From an uncultured Kordia sp. (GTDB lineage Bacteria; Bacteroidota; Bacteroidia; Flavobacteriales; Flavobacteriaceae), in the NCBI GenBank assembly GCA_913054565.1, contig CAJXHW010000041.1, forward strand, positions 1 to 10,479: DNA of 10,479 bases, given 5' to 3'. Every line of letters begins with the position of its first letter. Within the stretch, counting starts at the first letter, position 1. The position numbers and the translations under genes were made by a program. Of this stretch, positions 1-6,691 are shown piece after piece. Below the pieces are notes generated by a model. The model ran no database searches. It was not told where the DNA came from and worked only from the letters and a program-made list of their open reading frames with translations.

Positions 1-10
1 TTTGTGCCAT
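1..10 (-). CDS. Possible start of a further reverse-strand gene (partial)
   Basis: An ATG on the minus strand (bases 10-8) opens a frame reading Met-Ala-Gln before the window ends. It lies 37 nt downstream of the stop of the DUF6495-like gene on the same strand, a normal distance for the next gene. Only three codons are visible, so no product can be named, and the ATG could be chance. Confidence 0.25.
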
Positions 11-47
11 TATTTTATGTGTAAGTACAACCTAATGTGTTGTTTCT

Positions 48-515
48 TTAATTTATTATTTTATCAAAATACGAAAATAAATCTCCTGATGAGATGATTG
101 ATCCTTGTTGTATTAATGTAAACTTATCTGCATTTTTATCCGCAGAATATTCTTTTTTAGCCTGAAGAAACTCAACATCATCACTCATGATATTATTACG
201 CAACCACTCAAAACCTTCTTGTGTAGTTAAGTCTACCCCATTTTTTAACTGCACAGCAATTACATGCATATTGGCTTCTTTTAAATAAAACAAGTGCATT
301 TGTTGTGGCGAAATATGCTCCAAATAAGTTACTTTATTTAAAACCCCTTCCCACACTAAATCTGAAAACACATCTAGCTCTTGTTCTGCCACCTCAGGAG
401 TTTCAATTTTGATATCCTCCCACTCAGATGCCGTAATAGTTTGTGTTGCCAAAAAGTTAATAAACTCTTTATGCATTTCTTCTAACTGTTCTTTACTCAG
501 TCTTTGATATTTCAT
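48..515 (-). CDS. DUF6495-like conserved protein of unknown function
   Basis: A 155-residue soluble acidic protein, read from the ATG at 515. It starts MKYQRLSKEQ and has no signal peptide, membrane segment or recognisable catalytic motif. The segment EVAEQELDVFSDLVWEGVL (residues 41-59) and the following LEHISPQQMHLFYL resemble, from memory, the DUF6495 family of Flavobacteriia; this was not searched. An in-frame start 30 nt upstream (545) is unlikely, because those codons run into the terminator stem at 534-567 and would add a basic, atypical N-terminus. The gene follows rpsF-rpsR-rplI on the same strand but sits behind that operon's terminator, and I see no clear promoter of its own. It may rely on read-through. 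A link to ribosome function would be guesswork from position alone. Confidence 0.8.
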   Translation of the reverse strand: MKYQRLSKEQLEEMHKEFINFLATQTITASEWEDIKIETPEVAEQELDVFSDLVWEGVLNKVTYLEHISPQQMHLFYLKEANMHVIAVQLKNGVDLTTQEGFEWLRNNIMSDDVEFLQAKKEYSADKNADKFTLIQQGSIISSGDLFSYFDKIIN

Positions 516-533
516 TCTATGAATTTTAAAAAC

Positions 534-567
534 AATAAAAGCCACGATTAAAATCGTGGCTTTTATT
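534..567 (-). terminator. Rho-independent terminator of the rpsF-rpsR-rplI operon
   Basis: A perfect inverted repeat with 16-bp arms (534-549 and 552-567) around two central bases. The core is GCCACGATT/AATCGTGGC, flanked by AATAAAA/TTTTATT. Read on the minus strand, the GC-rich core is followed by TTTTATTGTTTTT, as expected for an intrinsic terminator. It begins 22 nt after the rplI stop codon. The plus strand also has a T-rich tail (ttttattt), so it could work both ways, but no plus-strand gene leads into it. The DUF6495-like start codon lies about 18 nt beyond the hairpin. Confidence 0.9.
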
Positions 568-589
568 TATAATGATAAAATCATTTTTA

Positions 590-1036
590 TTACTCTCCTA
601 CAACTTCAAAAGGTAAGTCAATTACAACTGAACGATGTAACCTTACTTTTGCAGTGTATTTTCCAGCTCTTTTTACGTTACCACCGGCAACTGTAATAAA
701 CTTCTTTTCTAATGATTGACCTTCTTTAGCAATTGCTTCAGCAACATCAGCATTATTTACAGAACCAAATAATTTTCCAGCGTCACCAGACTTTGAAGAA
801 ATTTTGATTTCTAATGCTTTAAGCACTTCAGCTAATTTGTTGGCGTCATCAATTAATTTTTGTTCTCTATGAGCTCTTTGCTTTAAATTTTCAGCTAATA
901 CTTTCTTTGCAGAAGGTGTTGCTAAAATTCCAAATCCTTGAGGGATTAAATAGTTTCTTCCGTAACCATTCTTTACAGTAACAACGTCATCTGCAAACCC
1001 TAAATTATCTACGTCTTTTCTTAATATAACTTCCAT
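590..1036 (-). CDS. rplI: 50S ribosomal protein L9
   Basis: L9 binds domain V of 23S rRNA near the L1 stalk, and its long helix reaches out from the 50S subunit. The 148-residue product has the usual bacterial length. The N-terminal rRNA-binding domain carries the L9 signature at about residues 13-40 (GFADDVVTVKNGYGRNYL, then IPQGFGILAT). A long charged helix covers roughly 41-75, and a C-terminal domain ends in KVRLHRSVVIDLPFEV. The start ATG gives MEVILRKDVDNLG, the standard L9 beginning. It is the third gene of the rpsF-rpsR-rplI operon, 13 nt after rpsR, and is followed by a strong terminator. Confidence 0.98.
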   Translation of the reverse strand: MEVILRKDVDNLGFADDVVTVKNGYGRNYLIPQGFGILATPSAKKVLAENLKQRAHREQKLIDDANKLAEVLKALEIKISSKSGDAGKLFGSVNNADVAEAIAKEGQSLEKKFITVAGGNVKRAGKYTAKVRLHRSVVIDLPFEVVGE

Positions 1037-1049
1037 GGTTGCTACGTTA

Positions 1050-1346
1050 TTATTTTAATAAATCAGTTACATAAGGCATTAATGCCAAGTGACGCGCTCT
1101 TTTAACCGCAACAGCAACTTTTCTTTGGTATTTTAAAGAAGTTCCTGTTAAACGTCTTGGTAATAATTTCCCTTGCTCGTTAACTAACATTAATAAGAAA
1201 TCTGCATCCTTATAATCGATATATTTAATACCTAATTTTTTAAAACGACAGTATTTAGCTTTCTTACTAGTGTCTATATTAAGTGGAGTTAAATATCTGA
1301 TTTCCCCCTCTTTTTTTCCTTTCGCTTGTTGATCTATTCCTGACAT
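1050..1346 (-). CDS. rpsR: 30S ribosomal protein S18
   Basis: S18 pairs with S6 on the platform of the 30S subunit and contacts 16S rRNA. The 98-residue protein has a basic N-terminal extension (residues 1-28) and then the conserved core: IDYKDADFLLMLVNEQGK at about 43-60 and LPRRLTGTSLKYQRKVAVAV at 62-81, followed by KRARHLALMPY. One cysteine (Cys33) remains in KKAKYCRFKK, where some S18 proteins carry several zinc-binding cysteines, so this looks like a zinc-independent type. It starts 2 nt after the rpsF stop, so translation is probably coupled, which suits two proteins that form a heterodimer. Confidence 0.98.
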   Translation of the reverse strand: MSGIDQQAKGKKEGEIRYLTPLNIDTSKKAKYCRFKKLGIKYIDYKDADFLLMLVNEQGKLLPRRLTGTSLKYQRKVAVAVKRARHLALMPYVTDLLK

Positions 1347-1348
1347 AA

Positions 1349-1687
1349 TTAAGCTTTTGCGTTATCTCTTATTCTTCTTTTTTCAGCCCAAGCAATTGCA
1401 TGCTTATCTAACTTTACAGTCAAATAACGCATTACACGCTCATCTCTTCTGAACTCTAACTCATATCCATCTATAGCCTCTCCTGCTACTTGGAATTCAA
1501 ATAAGTGGTAAAAGCCACTTTTTTTGTGCTGAATTGGGTAAGCTAATTTTTTAAGCCCCCAGTTTTCTTTTGACACCATCTTTGCGCCTTTAGAAATAAG
1601 AAAATCTTCGTATTTCTTTACTGTCTCCTTTATCTGAGTTTCAGATAAAACGGGATTCAAGATGAAAACAGTTTCGTATTGATTCAT
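1349..1687 (-). CDS. rpsF: 30S ribosomal protein S6
   Basis: S6 is a small-subunit protein that binds 16S rRNA as a dimer with S18. The 112-residue product opens with the family pattern YETVFILNPVLSETQI (residues 4-19). It contains NWGLKKLAYPIQHKKSGFYH (42-61) and RDERVMRYLTVKLDKHAIAW (81-100), all typical of S6. It ends in a short basic tail and lacks the glutamate-rich C-terminus seen in enterobacterial S6. It is the first gene of the operon, with a good Bacteroidota promoter just upstream (1721-1752) and a leader of only about 30 nt. Confidence 0.98.
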   Translation of the reverse strand: MNQYETVFILNPVLSETQIKETVKKYEDFLISKGAKMVSKENWGLKKLAYPIQHKKSGFYHLFEFQVAGEAIDGYELEFRRDERVMRYLTVKLDKHAIAWAEKRRIRDNAKA

Positions 1688-1720
1688 AATTTAAACTTTT
1701 AATTTATATTGAATTGGGTG

Positions 1721-1752
1721 CAAAAATACTTATTTTATATGAACCACACAAA
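1721..1752 (-). promoter_or_regulatory. Promoter of the rpsF-rpsR-rplI operon
   Basis: On the minus strand the sequence contains TTTG (1752-1749), then 20 nt, then TATTTTTG (1728-1721). This fits the Bacteroidota sigma-A consensus TTG-N19-21-TAnnTTTG. The expected start of transcription, a few bases downstream, leaves a leader of roughly 30 nt before the rpsF ATG. This is the best-matched promoter in the window, as expected for a highly expressed ribosomal operon. Confidence 0.7.
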
Positions 1753-1807
1753 ATAAACGAGATGAATTTTTACCTCAAGTTTAATCGTTTACATTTGGAA
1801 TAGTTCT

Positions 1808-1815
1808 TATTTTTG
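1808..1815 (+). promoter_or_regulatory. Candidate -7 element for the LytTR response regulator gene
   Basis: TATTTTTG matches TAnnTTTG exactly and lies 76 nt upstream of the response regulator ATG. No TTG is present at the expected distance upstream (19-21 nt), so this rests on one box in AT-rich DNA. The leader would be about 70 nt with no evident hairpin. Confidence 0.35.
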
Positions 1816-1891
1816 ATTAAAATTGTAATACCCAAAAACAAACATACTTAATAATTTAATTTCTGAATAAACTATTAACTAAAACCAATTC

Positions 1892-2590
1892 ATGAACTTA
1901 CGCTGTGTAGTTGTAGACGACTCAACAATACAAAGGATGTCAATTGTAAAACTTGTCAAAAATCATCCTTCATTAACATTAATCGCTGAATACAGTAGTG
2001 CCGTTGATACCAAAAAAGGACTAAACGAAACTGAAGTTGATTTGATTTTTCTTGATATTGAAATGCCAATTATTAACGGGTTTGAATTATTAGACGTATT
2101 AAAAAATAAACCTCAAATTATATTTGTCACCGGTAAAACCGAATACGCTTTTAAAGCATTTGACTATGATGCGACCGATTACCTACATAAACCTATCACT
2201 CAAGAGCGGTTTAATCTTGCTGTAAACAAAGCTATAGAATATCATACACTTAAGTTTGAAAACAGTACTATTGAAAACGACTATATTTTTGTAAAAAGCA
2301 ATCTTAAAAAACGTAAAGTTTACGTTAATACAATTTTATGGGTAGAAGCGCTAGGTGACTACATTAAACTTGTTACAACCGAAGAAAGCTATGTGATATT
2401 ATCAACAATGAAAGCTTTTGAAAAAGAAATAGAAGCTTATTCTTTTATGAGAATTCACAAATCCTATATAGCCAACCTCAAAAAAATCACAAAATTTAAC
2501 AGTAAATTTGTTGAAATTAACAACACCAACCTACCTTTAAGTAGAAATAAAAAGAAATTGTTAATTGAAGCTTTAGAAGATATTCAATAA
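1892..2590 (+). CDS. LytTR-family response regulator (receiver plus LytTR DNA-binding domain)
   Basis: A 232-residue two-component response regulator of the LytR/AlgR type, expected to bind DNA when phosphorylated. The receiver domain spans about residues 1-120. Its key residues are all present: acidic pair Asp9-Asp10, phospho-acceptor Asp55 in LIFLDIEMP, Thr80 in IIFVTGK, and Lys100-Pro101 in DYLHKPI. It should therefore be phosphorylatable. The LytTR domain covers about 138-230, with YIFVKSNLKKRKVYVNTILW, the WVEALGDYIKL segment, and FMRIHKSYIANL before the final strand. No sensor kinase lies beside it, so the partner must be encoded elsewhere. Its last 7 nt overlap the convergent priA gene. 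The target genes cannot be inferred from the window. Confidence 0.93.
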   Translation: MNLRCVVVDDSTIQRMSIVKLVKNHPSLTLIAEYSSAVDTKKGLNETEVDLIFLDIEMPIINGFELLDVLKNKPQIIFVTGKTEYAFKAFDYDATDYLHKPITQERFNLAVNKAIEYHTLKFENSTIENDYIFVKSNLKKRKVYVNTILWVEALGDYIKLVTTEESYVILSTMKAFEKEIEAYSFMRIHKSYIANLKKITKFNSKFVEINNTNLPLSRNKKKLLIEALEDIQ

Positions 2591-5034
2591 GCATCAACAT
2601 TTAAAATAACCTTAATTGGCCTAAATTCTTTTACAGACATAAAGCTGTTCTTTACCTTAAGAATAGCTTTTTTTGTTTGCGAAGCAGATTGTTGGTTAGG
2701 AATTTTTAACAATATATTTTTAATATACTCATTTCTTACACGAGACACAGCAGGAAACTCAGGACCAAGGACATTGCCCTTAAATGATAATCGTAACGAT
2801 TTGGCAAACCACTCTGAACCTTGCTCTACCTTATTATAATCACGATGTTTAAATGTAATTTTAATCAACTTATTTGTAGGAGGGTATTTATAAATATGCC
2901 GCTGATCTAATTGCTCTTTATACATACTTTCATAATCATGAGCTGACACTTGCTGAAGTATATTATGAAACGGATTATAACTTTGAATAATCACTTTCCC
3001 CTTTTTCTCAAACCTTCCAGCCCTACCAGAAACTTGCGACATCAGTTGATAACTGCGTTCGTGAGCTCTAAAATCAGGGAAATTCAACATTGAATCTGCA
3101 CTTAAAATACCTACAAGACTCACGTTTTTAAAATCCAGCCCTTTGGTTAACATTTGTGTCCCAACCAAAATATCTATCTCATGTTGCTCGAATGCTGAAA
3201 TTATTTTTTGATAACCATATTTACCTCTAGTCGTATCCAAATCCATCCTTCCAATTTTCAAATCCGGATACAATGCATTCAATTCTTTTTCTAATTGCTC
3301 TGTTCCAAACCCTTTTGTATCAAGCTCATGGCTTCCGCAAGACAAACACGCGTGTTGCATTGCCATTTGATACCCACAATAATGACATCGCAATTGTTTT
3401 TTATACTGATGATACGTTAAACTCACATCACAACTTGGACACTGAGTAGCCTCACCACAAGTACCACATTCAACAATGGGAGAAAATCCACGCCTATTTT
3501 GAAACAAAATAACTTGCTCCTCATTTTCTATTGCTAAATCAATTTCTTCTAACAACCTATCAGAAAAATGACCTTTCATTTTTTTTCGTTTGTACTTATC
3601 CTTTAAATCTACCAGCTCAATTTCCGGAAGCTGTACATTACTGTGTCGTTGTTTTAATGTTACCAAACCATATTTATCTGACTTAGCATTAAAATAACTT
3701 TCTAAACTTGGCGTAGCACTCCCTAACACGATTTGTGCTTTCTGAAGTTTTGCTAAAACTATTGCCCCGTCTCTTGCATGGTAACGTGGTGCAGGATCAA
3801 ATTGTTTAAATGATTGCTCATGCTCCTCATCTACAATAATCAATCCTAAATTAGAAAATGGTAATAATACCGATGAACGCGCCCCTATAACTAATTGTGG
3901 TTTTTTATAATTCAGCAACACTTTATTCCAGGATTCCACACGCTCATTAACCGAATATTTAGAGTGATATACTACAATTTTATTACCAAAATACGTTTTC
4001 AAACGCGCTATTAACTGTGTTGTTAATGCTATTTCAGGCAACAAATAAAGTGCTTGCTTATTTTCTTTAAAAACCTCTTCTATTAATTTTACATAAATTT
4101 CTGTTTTACCAGAAGCTGTAACCCCATGTAATAAACAAACCTTATTTTGATTAAAATTTTCTTGAACTTCAGCTAAAGCCACTTTTTGATATTCATTTAA
4201 TATCTTTGACGCATTGACTACATTATTAAATTGATTCCTATCAGTTTGTACATAATAAAACTCTAAAATAGCTTTATCAACCAAGCCTTTTATCACAGCT
4301 GAAGAGACAGATGCCCGCTCTTCTAATACTTTTGCTTTTATTAATTTTGAATCAGATGTCTTTAAAGCAAAATAAGCCAATATTGCTTCCTTTTGCTTTT
4401 TTGCACGTGACAGTTGCTCTAATAAACTCTGTAAACTTTCGTTAGAATTATATTTCTCTGTCAACCGAACATATTTTACCAGTTTTGGTTTATACTGTTC
4501 ATAAATCTCCTCCTGCAGCTTTATGTAGCCTTTTTCAAGCAACGCTTTAACAGGTTTTAATACATTTTTTCTATTCAAAATTGCGTTAACTTCTGATATT
4601 TTTAAAGCAGATTTTTGCTCTAAAGCCTCCAAAACAATAAACTCATCATCCGTCAAGTCATTTTCATTTATAACCTCAACGGTTGTTTTAGAAATTAACG
4701 TTTCACTTTCTAGCAAAAATGAACTTGGTAAAGATGCTCTCATCACATCACCCAAACTACAGAGATAATACTCAGATATCCATTTCCAAAACTGCAATTG
4801 AAATTCATTTACAATTGCATGCTCATCTAATATTTGATGAATATCTTTTGCTTCATAGGTTTCTGGAGGGGTTTCATGCACATTAAATACAATGGCAGTA
4901 TATAATTTACTTTTCCCAAACGGGACAGCTACACGCATGCCTGGCCTCAAAAATGAAGCTTCAGCAGCGTTAATACTATACGTAAATAACTTTACTAAGG
5001 GAATAGGTAATATGACATTTACAAAATATTGCAC
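2584..5034 (-). CDS. priA: Primosomal protein N' (replication restart helicase PriA)
   Basis: PriA recognises stalled or collapsed replication forks, unwinds DNA 3' to 5' and helps reload the replicative helicase. The 816-residue product has the full architecture. The N-terminal DNA-binding domain runs from about residue 1 to 100 (VILPIPLVKLFTYS, PGMRVAVPFGKSK). Walker A is GVTASGKT at 304-311, and the DEEH box is at 402-405 in VDEEHEQSF. GSATPSLES lies at 438-446. Eight zinc-binding cysteines are at 523, 526, 532, 535, 550, 553, 563 and 566. GTQMLTKGLDF begins at 625 and the arginine-finger motif QVSGRAGR is at 667-674. All expected motifs are intact. The start is a GTG at 5034-5032; this choice places VILPIPL where the family has it, and no ATG lies nearby. 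It appears to be transcribed alone, between a terminator upstream and a convergent regulator gene. Confidence 0.97.
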   Translation of the reverse strand: MQYFVNVILPIPLVKLFTYSINAAEASFLRPGMRVAVPFGKSKLYTAIVFNVHETPPETYEAKDIHQILDEHAIVNEFQLQFWKWISEYYLCSLGDVMRASLPSSFLLESETLISKTTVEVINENDLTDDEFIVLEALEQKSALKISEVNAILNRKNVLKPVKALLEKGYIKLQEEIYEQYKPKLVKYVRLTEKYNSNESLQSLLEQLSRAKKQKEAILAYFALKTSDSKLIKAKVLEERASVSSAVIKGLVDKAILEFYYVQTDRNQFNNVVNASKILNEYQKVALAEVQENFNQNKVCLLHGVTASGKTEIYVKLIEEVFKENKQALYLLPEIALTTQLIARLKTYFGNKIVVYHSKYSVNERVESWNKVLLNYKKPQLVIGARSSVLLPFSNLGLIIVDEEHEQSFKQFDPAPRYHARDGAIVLAKLQKAQIVLGSATPSLESYFNAKSDKYGLVTLKQRHSNVQLPEIELVDLKDKYKRKKMKGHFSDRLLEEIDLAIENEEQVILFQNRRGFSPIVECGTCGEATQCPSCDVSLTYHQYKKQLRCHYCGYQMAMQHACLSCGSHELDTKGFGTEQLEKELNALYPDLKIGRMDLDTTRGKYGYQKIISAFEQHEIDILVGTQMLTKGLDFKNVSLVGILSADSMLNFPDFRAHERSYQLMSQVSGRAGRFEKKGKVIIQSYNPFHNILQQVSAHDYESMYKEQLDQRHIYKYPPTNKLIKITFKHRDYNKVEQGSEWFAKSLRLSFKGNVLGPEFPAVSRVRNEYIKNILLKIPNQQSASQTKKAILKVKNSFMSVKEFRPIKVILNVDAY

Positions 5035-5038
5035 AAGA

Positions 5039-5046
5039 CAAATTTA
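5039..5046 (-). promoter_or_regulatory. Candidate priA -7 element, very close to the start codon
   Basis: TAAATTTG on the minus strand matches TAnnTTTG and ends only 4 nt before the priA GTG. If used, transcription would begin at or within a few bases of the start codon, giving a leaderless or almost leaderless mRNA. The -33 region is weak. A looser box (TA-N3-TTTG, 5061-5053) lies a little further upstream and could serve instead. Confidence 0.35.
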
Positions 5047-5106
5047 GACATTCAAAACTTATAACTTTATATGTAGCTCACTATTTTAAATTGAGTTATT
5101 AACAAC

Positions 5107-5139
5107 AAAAAGAGCCAACACAAATGCGCTAGCTCTTTT
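5107..5139 (-). terminator. Terminator of the nadC operon
   Basis: On the minus strand AAAAGAGC pairs with GCTCTTTT. The stem extends inward by four more pairs, two of them G-U wobbles (TAGC with GTTG), leaving an 8-nt loop. A T-rich run (TTTTTGTTG) follows. It lies 25 nt after the stop of the chalcone-isomerase-like gene, and so ends the nadC-yihY-type operon and separates it from priA. Confidence 0.75.
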
Positions 5140-5164
5140 ATTATATTTGTAAAAAATCAAGGTC

Positions 5165-5716
5165 TTACTTCCCTAACATTCCTTCTTTCAAATCATCATC
5201 TGCTGGCTCATTTCCTAACCAAATAGCATACAAGGCTTTTTTAAATTCTAAACCAACCACAGAACCTTTTTCTTTTCCGTTTCTATAAACAGTTGTTTTT
5301 CCACCAACATACACAATGTCAAAAATAGTTCCTTCAACTATTTCTTCATTAAAGAAACCTATGAATTTAGATATCTGGGCTTTAGTAGCTTTTCCGTGAG
5401 ATGAATTTACAAATCCTTCATTTACGGCTTTCACCATTTTTTCTTGAGTTACCTTACTATCTGTAATATGTAACTTAATAGCCATTGAATTATCGCTATT
5501 TATTAATACATCTGCATTTTTACTCTTATTTGTAACATACAGTCCTCCAACATATAAATCAAACCATAGCTTCTCACGCATCCCAGCTCCGTTTAAAGAC
5601 ATATCCTCACCAGAAAGCGTTACTTGATTAGGTAAGGTTACATCACCAACTTTTGTTTGAGCCATTGATACATTTGCACAAATTACAAACGCTACTAAAA
5701 ATACTAATTTCTTCAT
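5165..5716 (-). CDS. Exported chalcone-isomerase-like protein
   Basis: A 183-residue protein with a clear Sec signal peptide: MKK, a hydrophobic stretch at residues 4-14, and a likely signal peptidase I cut after SMA (residues 17-19). It has no lipobox cysteine, so the mature protein should be periplasmic or secreted. The mature part contains LNGAGMREKLWFDLYVGGLY (41-60), followed by segments typical of the bacterial chalcone-isomerase-like domain family, such as FFNEEIVEGTIFDIVYVGG (121-139) and LYAIWLGNEPADDDLKEGML near the C-terminus. Bacterial members generally share the fold, possibly binding fatty acids or other small hydrophobic ligands, rather than making flavonoids; that is family knowledge, and the true ligand here is unknown. 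It is the last gene of the nadC operon, 18 nt after the YihY-type gene, and a terminator follows. Confidence 0.88.
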   Translation of the reverse strand: MKKLVFLVAFVICANVSMAQTKVGDVTLPNQVTLSGEDMSLNGAGMREKLWFDLYVGGLYVTNKSKNADVLINSDNSMAIKLHITDSKVTQEKMVKAVNEGFVNSSHGKATKAQISKFIGFFNEEIVEGTIFDIVYVGGKTTVYRNGKEKGSVVGLEFKKALYAIWLGNEPADDDLKEGMLGK

Positions 5717-5734
5717 TTTATTAAATTTTAATTA

Positions 5735-6688
5735 TTAATCATTTTTAAATTTATTTTCCGCCTTTCTTCGTAAGGTTAGTAATGATGCATTTAACTCATA
5801 ACCCAGCAATAAAATATTCGAATTCAACCAAATATACAACATCAGAATTAATATTGCTCCAATAGACCCATACAGCTCATTATACTGAGCAAAATTTTCT
5901 ACATAAACACCAAACAAATATGTTGTGATTAAAAACAACACCGTTGATAAAGCAGCCCCAGGTGTAAAATACGCTCTAGAGTTTTTTTCTGGAGATCCAA
6001 AATAATAAAACATTGCAATAATAGTATAAAACATAACCGTAAAAATTATATATTTTGCTACTTGCATACCAATTAATTCATCTGATATCACTCCAAAATC
6101 TTCTAAGTTTTGTATAACATACACTTCAACCAAGGGGATTGCTATTACTGCTAAAAACAAAAACAATGCCAAAAGCAAAGCCACACAAAACGCTGTAATA
6201 TACTGCTTTACAAAATTAGCTGTTATTTTTGTGTGATATGAGTTTTGAAAACCACTAAACAGTGCATTTACACCATTGGCCATTAAAAACATTGAAAATA
6301 TAAAAGATGTTGACAACAACCCCACACGTTCCTTCTCAAAAATATTAGCTATAGTATTTTCAAAAACTGCAACGGTACTTGATGGTAAAACATCTTCTAA
6401 AAAAGGTAAAACATCAGCTTCATACTCTATAAATGTAATTATAGGTAATAAGTTTAATACAAAAAGAATAAACGGAAATAAAGACATAAAAAAGCTGTAC
6501 GAAATTGCCCCAGCTCTAGTTGCTAAAGCTCCTTTAGCAATTCCAGTAACATACATTTCTAACACATCATATAATGACATACCAAGCAACCCAGGTATCT
6601 TTATATGTTTAATTGGTGTCATTAATTTATTAAAAACACCTTTCCCTATCATTAATAATTTTGATTCTTTTGCCTGCCCTTCTTTCAC
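5735..6688 (-). CDS. YihY/virulence factor BrkB family inner-membrane protein
   Basis: A 317-residue integral membrane protein of the YihY/BrkB family (older databases label it 'ribonuclease BN', a misnomer). Six hydrophobic segments are visible at about residues 62-86, 122-146, 164-192, 210-230, 244-263 and 273-298. The family pattern AGAISYSFFMSLFPFILFVL (59-78) is present, as is IGAILILMLYIWLNSNILLL near the end, followed by GYELNA. The biochemical role of the family is not established; a transporter is often suggested. I keep the GTG start at 6688, 3 nt after the nadC stop, because it implies translational coupling and gives an N-terminus of the length I recall for relatives. An internal ATG at 6652 (a 305-residue product) is a real alternative. 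It lies between nadC and the exported chalcone-isomerase-like gene. Confidence 0.9.
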   Translation of the reverse strand: MKEGQAKESKLLMIGKGVFNKLMTPIKHIKIPGLLGMSLYDVLEMYVTGIAKGALATRAGAISYSFFMSLFPFILFVLNLLPIITFIEYEADVLPFLEDVLPSSTVAVFENTIANIFEKERVGLLSTSFIFSMFLMANGVNALFSGFQNSYHTKITANFVKQYITAFCVALLLALFLFLAVIAIPLVEVYVIQNLEDFGVISDELIGMQVAKYIIFTVMFYTIIAMFYYFGSPEKNSRAYFTPGAALSTVLFLITTYLFGVYVENFAQYNELYGSIGAILILMLYIWLNSNILLLGYELNASLLTLRRKAENKFKND

Positions 6689-6691
6689 AAA

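Noticed and set aside
1688..1720. Possible S6:S18-binding autoregulatory leader ahead of rpsF
   Set aside because: The leader from the predicted transcription start is only about 30 nt and nearly all A/T. There is no room for the hairpin with CCG-containing bulge known in that motif.
1775..1800. Possible LytTR binding repeats upstream of the response regulator gene (two GTT-containing words)
   Set aside because: Neither word fits the LytTR half-site pattern well, and the spacing is about 7 nt rather than roughly one helical turn plus a half-site.
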